Below are positions 8,396-17,678 of a stretch of 64,000 nucleotides of DNA, piece after piece. The position numbers were made by a program, and so were the translations under genes. The stretch is taken from the NCBI RefSeq assembly GCF_000442275.2, contig NZ_KE557312.1:1-64000 (forward strand), given 5' to 3'. The notes under the pieces are model-generated. The model had not been told where the DNA came from. It made no database searches and was given only the letters and a program-made list of their open reading frames with translations. Source of the DNA: Litoreibacter arenae DSM 19593 (GTDB lineage Bacteria > Pseudomonadota > Alphaproteobacteria > Rhodobacterales > Rhodobacteraceae). Within the stretch, counting starts at the first letter, position 1. Every line of letters begins with the position of its first letter.

Positions 8396-8423
8396 AGGGC
8401 CATCCGAAAGGATGGTCCTTTTT
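8396..8423 (+). terminator. Rho-independent terminator after tniQ
   Basis: A 10-bp stem (AGGGCCATCC with GGATGGTCCT, one G-T pair) closes a GAAA tetraloop and is followed by a run of T. It lies 40 bp after the tniQ stop and should end the transposition operon. Confidence 0.9.
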
Positions 8424-8797
8424 GCTTGCAAACCGATCTATTTCCGCCAGGTGACGATAGCCATGTTTTGACTGTGAAATGGTCAAATATGGCGCTGAAC
8501 TGCCCATAAACCCTCCATTTTATGGGCTTTCTGAGCCTTCAATGGTCATTTGTCGGTTGGATCAACAGCGTGTAATATCATCAAAAAATGGACGGCATTC
8601 GGCAACTCACAACATCCACATTCTGCGCTTGATCGAATGATGCCAGACGACGCATACTCAACCCGGAGCGAGCAACCGAAAGTAGCATAAGATTTCAATC
8701 CGATACACCTTTGAAACGTTGCAAAACTGTTCGAAAAGCTGGGACCACTTCATTCTTCTGATCCATAACTTCCTGAAATTTCATAGGACTAAAGACG
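8424..8797. other. Long intergenic region; probable right end of the Tn7-like element
   Basis: No gene is visible. A 9-bp inverted repeat (GCCCATAAA / TTTATGGGC, 8502-8527) has no T-run. Three related words are spaced 63 and 46 bp apart: AATGGTCAAATATGG (8478), AATGGTCATTTGTCGG (8541) and AATGGACGGCATTCGG (8587). Such spaced repeats are what TnsB-binding sites at a transposon end look like. The decamer TCATTTGTCG (8546-8555) has a 9/10 match in inverted orientation at 1464-1473, a possible left-end counterpart. The exact boundary cannot be fixed. The remainder up to 8797 probably holds the promoter of the RTX gene. Confidence 0.35.
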
Positions 8798-10885
8798 ATG
8801 ATTGCTCATTTTGTGCTCGCCGGGCAGTCTAACATTGACCAATGGTTTCACGTAGATGACGGATCTGCACTCAAGGCATTCAAAGAAGCCTTTCTAGCGC
8901 TTAATCCCCGATACACGGATGTTCAGCTTTTCGACGCCGCCCGCGGTGGATCTGCCCTTCTGAGCGGGTCAGCATCGCAATATGCGGGTGTCAGAGCGCC
9001 CGGCGACGTCGACCTGTTCGAGCGTATCAGTCAGAACTACTGGTACGATGAAACAAATGGCGAGGCCGGTCCGAACCTGTCGCTTTTTCAGAGCAGGATC
9101 GAAGCGGCCACCGCGACGGGTGTTGAGTTTCTAGGTGTTATTTGGGCTCAGGGCGAAGCGGATACCACTTATGTGGGCGAGAATGGTGGTGATGAGTATA
9201 CAGAAGCTCTTGCGTTCGTTCTTGAGAAACTCGCCGACGCGAGTAATACGCCGAACATCTACATTCAGGCTTTGGGGGATCGGGCTTTCTATTCAGAGCG
9301 CCTTCATGGCGGTACGAACGCGATACGGGACGCCCAGCAATTCGTAGCGGAGTCCTCTGACACAATAATGCTGGCGACGACGACTTTTGATCTGGAATTG
9401 CGTGACAGCGTCCATTTGACTGCCGAGGCTTATGAGGCTGCGGCAACCAGGATGGCGGTTGCAATTTCTACGGGGGAGGTTTCGCCTGCAGTCGATCACG
9501 CCATCCTCTCGGACCCAAATACTATTCTCATTCAACTGCGACTGATGCAGGACCAGCGGTTTTCCGGGGCTTTCGATCTTGGTGGCTTCTCACTTATCGA
9601 GAATGGCGAGGAAATCCAAATCGCATCGGCAACTATAACCCCTTCTGGCTTGCTCCGAGTCGAGACATTTACAGAGCTTTCCAACCCGGTCATTTCATAT
9701 GGAGCAGTTAATAAAAGCGTCACAATGCAGACTGATGATTTCATCTACGTAACTGGACCAAATGGTATCGTCCCGATCCTTCCGTTCGAGCTGGAAGTCG
9801 CTCCACCCAGCCTTGACACCGCAGAAATAGACGGTCGCCTTTATGTCCAGGGCGGCGTTTTCAATGATCTGGTCATTGGTCTGTCTGGCGATGACTACCT
9901 CTATGGTAATGCTGGAGATGATATTCTGATCGGCGGCTGGGGTCGAGATCGGCTATATGGTGGCGCAGGATCAGACACCTTTGTTCTCAGCGCCGATAGC
10001 TGCACCGACATCGTATATGATTTCGACATCACCGAGGATGCCATTGGATTACAAGGCTATTCACAAGCCGAGATCACGTTTCGCCCCTATGGGGACAGAG
10101 ATCTGGATATCCGAACCCTCGACGGACAACGCATCGTGCTCAGAAATGTCAGCTATGAGTCTGCCGACGACATACGGTTCAACATGTTGGGCACTGACGC
10201 ATCCAATGAGTTAGTTGGCTCGGCAAAAGACGATCAAATATATGCTTACGGTGGAGATGACTGGATTAACAGCGGCGCGGGCTACGATCAGATAACCGTC
10301 GGGACCGGCTCGGATACGGTATCATTCGGCACGGGCTTCGACACAAATATCGTTCATGACTTCGACGTTGAGAACGACACTATATTGCTGACCGACTTCT
10401 TTGTGACATCTCTGACGGTGGCCCAGTCCGAAGGGGGTGATCTAGAGCTGAGATCGCCTGACGGGGATCTTTTGATACTGTCAGGCATTGCTCTGGCAGA
10501 TCTCGACCTGGTCAACATCATCGACGCGAGACCAGAGATCGCAATCGTTTCGGGAACAGACAACAATGATGTATTGCGGGGGTCCGCAGCCAATGATTTG
10601 ATCAACGGATATGGTGGAACGGACAGGCTTTATGGCGAAGGCGGCAGTGATGTATTCGTCTTTGACACAGGCTCCGGCCTGAATATCGTCTACGATTTTG
10701 TTCAGGGGCAGGACAGAATACTCGTTGACGGGCAGAATTTCGAAAGCCTGACGATTACCGCTTACAAAGCGACAGATGCCGAAATCCGCTTGGATTCCGG
10801 TGACAGGCTTGTCCTACGGGATGTTGACCATAGCACGGTGAGTGCCGATGACTTTGTATTTTCAGTTCCGGATGAGTTTATTTAG
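8798..10885 (+). CDS. SGNH/sialate O-acetylesterase-like domain fused to RTX calcium-binding repeats
   Basis: The first 230 or so residues resemble carbohydrate esterases of the SGNH/SASA type: nucleophile S11 in VLAGQSN, a block IWAQGEAD at about 115-122, and D203-x2-H206 in DSVHLT as the rest of a catalytic triad. Three clusters of RTX nonapeptides follow (about 364-396, near 480-515 and 588-618), with GNAGDD, GGAGSD and GEGGSD motifs that bind calcium outside the cell. There is no Sec signal; RTX repeats and the DDFVFSVPDEFI end imply type I secretion, but no exporter genes are nearby. Likely substrate: O-acetylated polysaccharide or glycan (inference). The gene sits immediately right of the presumed transposon end and is convergent with iolG. 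Confidence 0.8.
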   Translation: MIAHFVLAGQSNIDQWFHVDDGSALKAFKEAFLALNPRYTDVQLFDAARGGSALLSGSASQYAGVRAPGDVDLFERISQNYWYDETNGEAGPNLSLFQSRIEAATATGVEFLGVIWAQGEADTTYVGENGGDEYTEALAFVLEKLADASNTPNIYIQALGDRAFYSERLHGGTNAIRDAQQFVAESSDTIMLATTTFDLELRDSVHLTAEAYEAAATRMAVAISTGEVSPAVDHAILSDPNTILIQLRLMQDQRFSGAFDLGGFSLIENGEEIQIASATITPSGLLRVETFTELSNPVISYGAVNKSVTMQTDDFIYVTGPNGIVPILPFELEVAPPSLDTAEIDGRLYVQGGVFNDLVIGLSGDDYLYGNAGDDILIGGWGRDRLYGGAGSDTFVLSADSCTDIVYDFDITEDAIGLQGYSQAEITFRPYGDRDLDIRTLDGQRIVLRNVSYESADDIRFNMLGTDASNELVGSAKDDQIYAYGGDDWINSGAGYDQITVGTGSDTVSFGTGFDTNIVHDFDVENDTILLTDFFVTSLTVAQSEGGDLELRSPDGDLLILSGIALADLDLVNIIDARPEIAIVSGTDNNDVLRGSAANDLINGYGGTDRLYGEGGSDVFVFDTGSGLNIVYDFVQGQDRILVDGQNFESLTITAYKATDAEIRLDSGDRLVLRDVDHSTVSADDFVFSVPDEFI

Positions 10886-10902
10886 CTGCCTTTTGACTGC
10901 TA

Positions 10903-11892
10903 TCAGGCCACGCTGATGGGTGTCCTTTCTTTATAAGACTGCGTAGCGGCATCTGCCAGAACTTGCGCGCGCAATCCGTCCGTAATCCCGGGTGAGATGC
11001 GTTTCTGATTGACCACCCCGTCCACAAAATGCGCCATTTCCGCGCGATAGGCTGCCTCGTAGCGCTCCAGAAAGAAATGTTGGGCAGGGGCTTTGCTGAA
11101 ACCCGTTGAAGTCGCGATCTCGACTGTGTTCTCAAGCATGTTTTCGGCGCGCAGCATCCCCTTTGCGCCGTGGACTTCAATCCGCTGGTCGTAGCCGTAA
11201 GTGGCGCGGCGGGAATTGGTGATCTGGCATATCCGACCGGTTTTCGTGGTCAGGGTCACCGCCGCAGTGTCCACGTCGCCAGCCCGACCGATTTCGGGGT
11301 CGACCAGTGAAGCCCCCACCGCGTAGACGGTCACCGGCTCTTCGCCGAGCAGGAATCGAGCCATGTCCAGATCGTGGATCATCATGTCCCGAAACAGCCC
11401 GCCGGAACTTTTGATATAGCTGATAGGGGGTGGCGAGGGGTCGCGGGACTGGATTGTCACGATTTCGACCTCGCCGATTTCGCCTGCCGTTATACGGGAT
11501 TGCACGTTGGCGAAGTTTGGGTCAAATCGGCGGTTGAAGGCGGTCATGAAGGGCACTCCGGCGGCCTCCACCGCCTTGACGCAGTCGCGAATTCGGTCGG
11601 CGGACATGTCTACCGGCTTTTCGCAGAAAATGGCGTTGCCCTCTGCGGCGGCGGCGTGGATCAGATCGTAATGGGTGTCCGTAGGTGTGCCGATGACAAC
11701 AGCGTCAACGTCTGCACTGGCAATCAAATCGTCAACCGCCATTACTGCGGCGCCGGTTTTTTCTGCCAGCGCTTTGGCTGAGGCTTCGAAAGCATCGGCG
11801 ACCGCGGCCACCCTCGCGCCCTCGATCTGGCCGATGGAGCGAGCATGGACCTGCCCGATCCTGCCGCAGCCCAGAAGTCCGATATTCAGCAT
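10903..11892 (-). CDS. iolG: Inositol 2-dehydrogenase (Gfo/Idh/MocA family)
   Basis: IolG oxidises myo-inositol to scyllo-inosose with NAD+, the first step of inositol catabolism. The N-terminal Rossmann motif is IGLLGCGRIGQVHA; the EKP motif (FCEKPVD, about residue 95) holds the conserved lysine; and MMIHDLDMARFLLGEEP contains the catalytic Asp-x3-His-like segment of this family. At 329 residues the length is typical. It is the last gene of iolD-C-B-J-G and starts one base after the aldolase stop. Two other Gfo/Idh proteins are encoded on the opposite strand (16.6 and 18.6 kb); this one is assigned as IolG on the strength of sequence and operon position. Confidence 0.9.
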   Translation of the reverse strand: MLNIGLLGCGRIGQVHARSIGQIEGARVAAVADAFEASAKALAEKTGAAVMAVDDLIASADVDAVVIGTPTDTHYDLIHAAAAEGNAIFCEKPVDMSADRIRDCVKAVEAAGVPFMTAFNRRFDPNFANVQSRITAGEIGEVEIVTIQSRDPSPPPISYIKSSGGLFRDMMIHDLDMARFLLGEEPVTVYAVGASLVDPEIGRAGDVDTAAVTLTTKTGRICQITNSRRATYGYDQRIEVHGAKGMLRAENMLENTVEIATSTGFSKAPAQHFFLERYEAAYRAEMAHFVDGVVNQKRISPGITDGLRAQVLADAATQSYKERTPISVA

Positions 11893-11893
11893 G

Positions 11894-12724
11894 TCATGCT
11901 CCCTTGAAGGATTGCAGGACCGTGCGGGTGGCAGCCACCAGCGGGTCGTGGGTTTCTTTTAGGATCTGTACGCGATCAAAGCGCTCGGGGTCGCGCGTAA
12001 CGGCCTGCCGGAGCGCGTGACCGAATGCCATGCGCAGTTCCGTTCCGATGTTGAATTTGCAGATTGCAGACCCTCTCGCCAATGACCGGCGCTGCGCCAC
12101 AGGCACGCCTGAGCCGCCGTGAATGACCAGAGGGACCTGGGTGACAGCCTCGATTGCGCGAATTCGGTCCTCGTCCAGCCCGCCTTGCTTGTCCTGTTGC
12201 AGGTGCACGTTACCCACGGATATCGCCATAGCGTCGACGCCGGTTTCACCGGCGAACTGGGCAGCCTCTTCGGGAGCCGTTCCCGCGGAGCCTTCGCCGC
12301 CCGAGTAGCCGACGAAGCCGATTTCGCCTTCGCAGGAGACGTTTGCGGCATGGGCCATCTCGGCTATGGCGGCGGTCTCGTCGATGTTCTGGGCCAGTGG
12401 TTTCCGGGAGCCGTCATACATCACGGAGGTGAAGCCGCTGTCGATCGCAATACGGCAATCCTCGGCAGTGTAGCCGTGGTCGAGATGGGCGACGACGGGG
12501 ACCGAGGCGTTCTCGGCAAGGTATCGAAACATTGCACCCAGAACCGGCAGCGGAGTGTGCTCGCGGCAGGATGGTCCAGCCTGAAGGATTACGGGAACAC
12601 CCTCGGCCTCTGCGGCGGCGACGTAGGCGCGCATGTCTTCCCAGCCCAAAGTCACCAGACCGGCAACCGCATACCCGTCACGCAGCGCTGGCTGTAGGAC
12701 GTCTGCAAGTGTCACAAGGCTCAT
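11894..12724 (-). CDS. iolJ: Class II aldolase, 5-dehydro-2-deoxyphosphogluconate aldolase
   Basis: IolJ splits 2-deoxy-5-keto-gluconate 6-phosphate into dihydroxyacetone phosphate and malonate semialdehyde. The protein belongs to the zinc-dependent fructose-bisphosphate aldolase family: VVAHLDHGYTAEDC supplies the catalytic Asp and a zinc His, SVGNVHLQ and VIHGGSGVP contribute further metal and phosphate ligands, and CKFNIGTEL closes the site. The start at 12724 overlaps the iolB stop (ATGA); the open frame extends further upstream but only into iolB. Sequence alone cannot separate it from tagatose- or fructose-bisphosphate aldolase; the operon decides. Confidence 0.87.
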   Translation of the reverse strand: MSLVTLADVLQPALRDGYAVAGLVTLGWEDMRAYVAAAEAEGVPVILQAGPSCREHTPLPVLGAMFRYLAENASVPVVAHLDHGYTAEDCRIAIDSGFTSVMYDGSRKPLAQNIDETAAIAEMAHAANVSCEGEIGFVGYSGGEGSAGTAPEEAAQFAGETGVDAMAISVGNVHLQQDKQGGLDEDRIRAIEAVTQVPLVIHGGSGVPVAQRRSLARGSAICKFNIGTELRMAFGHALRQAVTRDPERFDRVQILKETHDPLVAATRTVLQSFKGA

Positions 12725-13575
12725 TTGAACTTTGCGACCATATCCATGATGCCCGGAATCGTATGCAATTGCTCCGCATGGGTGGGCTGGAAATATTGCT
12801 TCAGTGACCGCTGCGACAGCCCGCCCAAGATGGTGAAGTAGTACATCTCGTAGCCGGGTAAGACGCAGCACGGATGGTAGCCCTTGTCGATCAGGATCGT
12901 TGAGCCATCCATGATATGATACGCATCCCCCGGCTCGTTGTCCTCGCGTTGCAGCATTTGCACGCCCGAGCCTTTGTTGGGCTTGAACCGGAAGTTATAG
13001 GTCTCGTCATGGCGGGTTTCGACTGTTTCACCATTTTCCGCCCGGTCGGTGTCGTGCTTGTGCGACGGAAAGCCTGACCAGCCACCAGCTCCGACGGTGT
13101 ATAGCTCGCTCACCAGCAAACGCCCGACTTTACCGTGCTGGTTAGCGCCAAGGATATGCTTGATCTTACGATGGGTCTTGGTGTCGTCAGAGCCGTATTG
13201 CACGAGGTCAAGCTCAGGCTCCCGCACGTCGAAGGGCTCCAGCACCTTGTCGTATTTCGCCCCGGCGATGAACGTCTCTGTCTCGTCGCTCACGCAGGTC
13301 AGGCGCACCTTTGCGCCGACAGGGACGTAGACGCCCTCGGGCTCCCCGTCCCAGACATCGACGCCCCGCTTGCCGAGCCGATCAAAAGCCGCGCCGTCGA
13401 CATCCACGTCGACAGTGCCGGTGGCGGGAACCACGCAGGTCTCGTATCCCGGCACGGCGTATTCGAAGGTTTCACCCTTTTTCAGCTTGATGATGTTGAA
13501 GTAGTTGAGCGGCACCAGATCGTGATCTGCGTCGACAATCGGTTTGTTGGCGTTGTCATGGGGCGCGATGTGCAT
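12721..13575 (-). CDS. iolB: 5-deoxy-glucuronate isomerase
   Basis: IolB converts 5-deoxy-glucuronate to 2-deoxy-5-keto-gluconate in the inositol pathway. This is a cupin-fold protein of 284 residues, close to the family's usual size. The second half carries the metal-site motifs: FPSHKHDTD (His-x-His) and ETYNFRFKP (Glu), then YHIMDGSTILIDKGYHP with a further His. A good ribosome site (AAAGGAA) precedes the start, and the stop overlaps the aldolase start. Confidence 0.94.
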   Translation of the reverse strand: MHIAPHDNANKPIVDADHDLVPLNYFNIIKLKKGETFEYAVPGYETCVVPATGTVDVDVDGAAFDRLGKRGVDVWDGEPEGVYVPVGAKVRLTCVSDETETFIAGAKYDKVLEPFDVREPELDLVQYGSDDTKTHRKIKHILGANQHGKVGRLLVSELYTVGAGGWSGFPSHKHDTDRAENGETVETRHDETYNFRFKPNKGSGVQMLQREDNEPGDAYHIMDGSTILIDKGYHPCCVLPGYEMYYFTILGGLSQRSLKQYFQPTHAEQLHTIPGIMDMVAKFK

Positions 13576-13587
13576 CGGGTTTCCTTT

Positions 13588-14568
13588 CTAGACGTCTGTG
13601 GGGCCAGGGCGTGACGCGAGAAAGGCGTCGAGCTCGGCGGTTGTTGGCATGGCGGGGGCGCAGCCGGGCTGACTGACCACGATGGAGGCGCAGGCAGAGC
13701 CGCGCAGGACCGCCTCTTTCAGCGGCCTTCCTTCGGCAATCGCAGCCAGCAAACCGGCCATGAAGCTGTCGCCCGCGCCGTTGGGCTTGACCGCAGTGAC
13801 GGGATAGATGCCGGTGCGGATTTCTTCGCCGTCAGCCAAGGTCAGCGCACCTTCGTGGCCCATCTTGTAGATCACCATCTTGCCGGATGCTGCGAGTTCG
13901 CGGGCCTTGTCCAGCCCTTTGTCCATGCCGCCCGCCATGAAGCCGAACTCTTCGTCATTGCCGACAATCAAGTCGCTTTGCTCGCCTGCGCGGGTCAGCA
14001 CCTCCGAGGCGACCTGTGCCGAAGGCCAGCTATAGGGGCGGTAGTCGATGTCGAAGATCACGGGTAGTCCGGCCTTCCGGGCGTTCTCGAAGGCTCGGAA
14101 GGTGGAGCTGCGCGAGGGTTCGGCAGCGAAGACAGTGCCCGCCGTGATAAGCGCGCCGAAGTCGGCGTAATTTACGCGGTCGACGTCTTCCTCGGTCACT
14201 TGGAAGTCGACGGCGTTGTTGCGATAGATCACCAGCTGGAAATCTTCGATGCAGCTTTCGTAAACCGCCAGAGAAATCCGGGCTTCTCCACCCAGCACCT
14301 TCAGATATTGCGTGTCCACGCCGTAGTGGCGCAGCCGGTTGGAGCAGAAGCGCCCGACTGCGTCATCCGAGACGGAAGTTACCAGCGCCGATTTCATTCC
14401 CAGCTTGCACAGCCCCGCGCAGATATTGGCAGAAGACCCGCCCAGATCGGCACGAAAACTTTCGGCCTCCTCGGCTTTGGTCCCCGGCGGATCGGCGAAC
14501 ATGTCCATGCCCGCCCGTCCGAAGACTGCGAAATTGCCTGTGCGGATACCGTCGATCAATGCGCTCAT
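13588..14568 (-). CDS. iolC: 5-dehydro-2-deoxygluconokinase (PfkB family)
   Basis: IolC phosphorylates 2-deoxy-5-keto-gluconate ahead of the aldolase. PfkB signatures are present: LGGSSANICAGLCKLG near residue 42 (substrate side) and VKPNGAGDSFMAGLLA near 265, with the anion hole GAGD and catalytic Asp. The length (326) is that of a stand-alone kinase; some bacteria have a kinase-aldolase fusion, but here the aldolase is separate. The start shares TGATG with the iolD stop. A 12-bp gap separates it from iolB. Confidence 0.93.
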   Translation of the reverse strand: MSALIDGIRTGNFAVFGRAGMDMFADPPGTKAEEAESFRADLGGSSANICAGLCKLGMKSALVTSVSDDAVGRFCSNRLRHYGVDTQYLKVLGGEARISLAVYESCIEDFQLVIYRNNAVDFQVTEEDVDRVNYADFGALITAGTVFAAEPSRSSTFRAFENARKAGLPVIFDIDYRPYSWPSAQVASEVLTRAGEQSDLIVGNDEEFGFMAGGMDKGLDKARELAASGKMVIYKMGHEGALTLADGEEIRTGIYPVTAVKPNGAGDSFMAGLLAAIAEGRPLKEAVLRGSACASIVVSQPGCAPAMPTTAELDAFLASRPGPTDV

Positions 14569-16436
14569 CAGACGCCCCTTCGCTGACGTTCGCGGTCGGC
14601 TTCCCAGTCCTTATGAGCCTCGTTCACGCGGCCGCTCTCTGAGATGTGCGGCGTTCCGACCTCCCACCAAGCGTGGCCTTCGGTGGTCCAGCCCTCGTAG
14701 GCGTCCACGTCCATAACGATCACATAGGTCTTGTCCGATGCCTTGGCGCGCTTGAACGCCTCGGCCAATTCAGCGGGGTTGGCGACCTTCTCCGATGCGG
14801 CACCCATCGACGCCGCGTGCGCCACGAAATCCACGCCGAAGGGTTCGGGGATCGTCGGGCAATCCGCGAGAAGGTTGTTGAAGCTTTCGTTGCCGGTGTT
14901 GTTCTGGAGCTTGTTGATGACGGCAAACCCGCCATTGTCGAGCAGCAATATGATCAGTTTCTTGCGGCTGAGCACCGAGGAATAGATGTCGGAGTTTAGC
15001 ATGAGGTAAGAGCCGTCACCGCAAAAGGTGATCGTGTCCTGCTCCGGCTCCTGTTCCATCTGGGCGATCCGCGCGCCCCACGCACCTGCAATCTCGTAGC
15101 CCATGCAGGAAAAGCCGAACTCCACATCGACAGTCCCGATACCGAGCGTGCGCCAGTTGGCCGTGACTTCCGCAGGCAGGCCACCCGCCGCAGCGACCAC
15201 GCGATCACGCGGCTCGCAAAGGTCATTCACCCCGCCAATCGCCTGCGCATAGGAGTTGGGCCGGTTGCCGGGCCTTACGTTTTCGGCGACGTAGTCATCC
15301 CATTTGGCCCGACCGTCTTTCGCGAACTGCACCCAAGCGTCCGGTGCTGTGTAGCTCAAGGCGTCGCACAAAGCACTCAGCGACAGTTTCGCATCGCCCA
15401 CCACAGGTAGCGACATGTGCTTGCCCGCGTCGTGACGCGCCGCGTTGATCGAGATGAACTGCGCGTCCTTGGCGAAGGCGGTCCAGGAGCCGGTTGTGAA
15501 ATCCTGCAACCGGGTGCCGACCGCGAGGATGACGTCAGCCTTTTCCGCTACTGCATTTGCGCTGTCCGATCCGGTCACACCAATAGGGCCGATATTGAGA
15601 TCATGCGTCGCCAGCATATTTGCGCGGCCCGCTATGGTTTCGACCACAGGAATCTGGTGCGTTTCCGCAAATGCTGTCAGTTCATCTACAGCCCGCGAAT
15701 ATTGCACCCCACCACCAGCAATGATCATCGGACGCTCGGCTGCTTTCAGGGCGGCCACCGCGTCGGCGATCTCGGCGGTGTCGGGTGACTGGCGGCGAAT
15801 GCGGTGGACCTTCTTGGCAAAGAATGCTTCAGGGTAATCATAGGTCCATCCTTGCACATCCTGCGGCAATCCGATGAAAGCCGGGCCGCAATCCGCGGGG
15901 TCAAGCATGGTAGCAAGTGCGGATGGCAGGGACTGGATCACCTGCGCGGGATGACAAATTCTGTCCCAGTAGCGGGTTACCGGCTTGAAGGCGTCGTTCA
16001 CGCCGAAGGTCGGGTCGTTGAAGTTCTCCATCTGTTGCAGCACCGGATCGGGCAGCCTCGTGATGAACGTATCGCCGCAGAGCATCAGCATCGGCAGGCG
16101 GTTGGCATGAGCCAGTCCGGCAGCCGTCAAGAGGTTGGCGGTGCCCGGCCCGGCCGACGCCGTGCAAAACATGAAGCGCTGGCGCAGCCACTGCTTTGCG
16201 TAGCCAGCCGCAGCAAAGCCCATGCTTTGCTCGTTCTGGCCTCGATAAAGCGGCAGTTCCTCACGCACGCCATTCAAGGCTTCGCCCAGGCAGGTCACGT
16301 TGCCATGTCCGAAGATGCCAAAGCCGCCACCGCAGATCCGCATCTCCTGTCCGTCGATTACAATATACTGGTTGGACAGCCAGCGAATGATCGCTTGGGC
16401 TGTAGTCAGCCGAATGGTGCCCTCTGTCGTCGCCAT
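14568..16436 (-). CDS. iolD: 3D-(3,5/4)-trihydroxycyclohexane-1,2-dione acylhydrolase
   Basis: IolD opens the inositol-derived ring to give 5-deoxy-glucuronate, using thiamine diphosphate. The 622-residue protein has the three-domain layout of this enzyme family: N-terminal PYR domain with YRGQNEQSMGFAAAGYAK (catalytic Glu near 68), a central domain, and a C-terminal PP domain with FCGDGSYLMLNSDIYSSV and LLDNGGFAVINKLQ, the metal-diphosphate motif (GDG...N). It is the first gene of the leftward iol operon; GGAGGG precedes ATG 16436. The divergent gene at 16556 shares a promoter region that contains the LacI operator. Confidence 0.95.
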   Translation of the reverse strand: MATTEGTIRLTTAQAIIRWLSNQYIVIDGQEMRICGGGFGIFGHGNVTCLGEALNGVREELPLYRGQNEQSMGFAAAGYAKQWLRQRFMFCTASAGPGTANLLTAAGLAHANRLPMLMLCGDTFITRLPDPVLQQMENFNDPTFGVNDAFKPVTRYWDRICHPAQVIQSLPSALATMLDPADCGPAFIGLPQDVQGWTYDYPEAFFAKKVHRIRRQSPDTAEIADAVAALKAAERPMIIAGGGVQYSRAVDELTAFAETHQIPVVETIAGRANMLATHDLNIGPIGVTGSDSANAVAEKADVILAVGTRLQDFTTGSWTAFAKDAQFISINAARHDAGKHMSLPVVGDAKLSLSALCDALSYTAPDAWVQFAKDGRAKWDDYVAENVRPGNRPNSYAQAIGGVNDLCEPRDRVVAAAGGLPAEVTANWRTLGIGTVDVEFGFSCMGYEIAGAWGARIAQMEQEPEQDTITFCGDGSYLMLNSDIYSSVLSRKKLIILLLDNGGFAVINKLQNNTGNESFNNLLADCPTIPEPFGVDFVAHAASMGAASEKVANPAELAEAFKRAKASDKTYVIVMDVDAYEGWTTEGHAWWEVGTPHISESGRVNEAHKDWEADRERQRRGV

Positions 16437-16512
16437 GCGCGAACCCTCCCTGAGAAATCATGCGAGCTGGTCGATTGCAGCTTGCGAGAAGTCTAGACTC
16501 ACGATACAACTT

Positions 16513-16528
16513 TTGCAACCGGTTGCAA
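16513..16528. promoter_or_regulatory. LacI-type operator 1: perfect 16-bp palindrome
   Basis: TTGCAACCGGTTGCAA is a perfect palindrome with the central CG typical of LacI-family operators. It lies between the divergent iolD (start 16436) and the Gfo/Idh gene (start 16556), so one bound dimer could repress both operons. The same 14-bp core recurs at 20801-20814 next to the lacI-type gene. Confidence 0.85.
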
Positions 16529-16555
16529 CTGTATTCGCGAAATGGGAGGGGAGTG

Positions 16556-17659
16556 ATGACAGAGATCGGCATCGGCATTCTTGGCGGCGGCTACATGGGC
16601 AAGGCGCACGCAGTCGCGATGTCATCTGTAGGAGCGCTCTTTGATACAGCGCTTCGACCCCGTCTCGAAATGGTCTGTGCGTCCAGCCCGGAGACCGCAG
16701 AACGCTACCGCAAGGCATATGGGTTCGCCCGCGCCACGGACGACTGGCGCACGCTCGTGGAATCGCCCGAGGTCGAGGCCATCGTCATCGCGACGCCGCA
16801 GGAAACGCATCGCGAGATCGCTGAGTTGGCCTTCAAGCTCGACAAGCCAGTGTTCTGCGAAAAGCCGCTTGGTGCGTCGCTTGAAGACAGTGCTTCTATG
16901 GTCGCTGCCGCAGAGGCTGCGGGCGTGGTCAACATGGTGGGCTTCAACTACATACGGACGCCCGCCAGCCAGTTCGCCCGCAAGCTGATTGCCGACGGCG
17001 AAATCGGGGATATCACTTGGTTTCGTGGCGAGCACACTGAGGATTTCTATGCTGATCCGGAAGCTCCCGCCACATGGCGCACCAGCGGAATGGCCAACGG
17101 GACGATGGGTGATCTTGCACCTCATATGATCAACGCCGCGCTCGCGCTTGTCGGGCCAATCGCGCGAACCATGGGGGTTTACGAAACCGTCCATGAGACC
17201 CGCCCCGGCGGCACCGTCACAAATGACGACCACGCCCAGATGATGTGCCGGTTCGAGAATGGCGCGATGGGCCAGATGTATTTCTCGCGCGTGGCGACGG
17301 GGCGCAAGATGGGCTATGCTTATGAGATCACTGGTACAAAAGGTGCGATCCGCTTCGACCAAGAGGATCAGAACGCGCTTTGGCTTTACCGTATGAAGGG
17401 CCCGGAGGCGACGCGGGGTTTCACCAAGATCCTGACCGGTCCGGCGCATCCCGACTACGAGCCCTTCTGCCAAGGCCCGGGCCACGGCACCGGATATCAG
17501 GACCAGATCATTATCGAAGCCAAGGATTTTCTGACCGCCATCGACGCGGGCAAGTCGCTCTGGCCGACATTCCGCGACGGGCATGAGGTCAACCGGGTGA
17601 TCGCTGCCACACTGGCTTCGGCAGACAGCGAAACATGGAAAAATATCAACGATTTCTGA
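16556..17659 (+). CDS. Gfo/Idh/MocA-family oxidoreductase, probable inositol-related dehydrogenase
   Basis: NAD(P)-dependent sugar or polyol dehydrogenase of 367 residues. The Rossmann motif is IGILGGGYMGKAHA, the EKP motif is FCEKPLG near residue 100, and GTMGDLAPHMINAALALVG carries the family's Asp-x3-His. The open frame extends to 16460, but that part overlaps the operator; ATG 16556 has GGGAGGGG upstream and begins the homology. It opens a rightward operon with the TIM-barrel protein and a second Gfo/Idh enzyme. Candidate substrates are scyllo- or chiro-inositol, inososes or an inositol glycoside; sequence does not decide. Confidence 0.85.
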   Translation: MTEIGIGILGGGYMGKAHAVAMSSVGALFDTALRPRLEMVCASSPETAERYRKAYGFARATDDWRTLVESPEVEAIVIATPQETHREIAELAFKLDKPVFCEKPLGASLEDSASMVAAAEAAGVVNMVGFNYIRTPASQFARKLIADGEIGDITWFRGEHTEDFYADPEAPATWRTSGMANGTMGDLAPHMINAALALVGPIARTMGVYETVHETRPGGTVTNDDHAQMMCRFENGAMGQMYFSRVATGRKMGYAYEITGTKGAIRFDQEDQNALWLYRMKGPEATRGFTKILTGPAHPDYEPFCQGPGHGTGYQDQIIIEAKDFLTAIDAGKSLWPTFRDGHEVNRVIAATLASADSETWKNINDF

Positions 17660-17678
17660 TGACGGGAGACATCGACTA

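Noticed and set aside
8502-8527. Second terminator after tniQ (9-bp inverted repeat)
   Set aside because: The stem is not followed by a T-run and the stronger terminator lies 80 bp earlier. It may belong to the transposon end instead.
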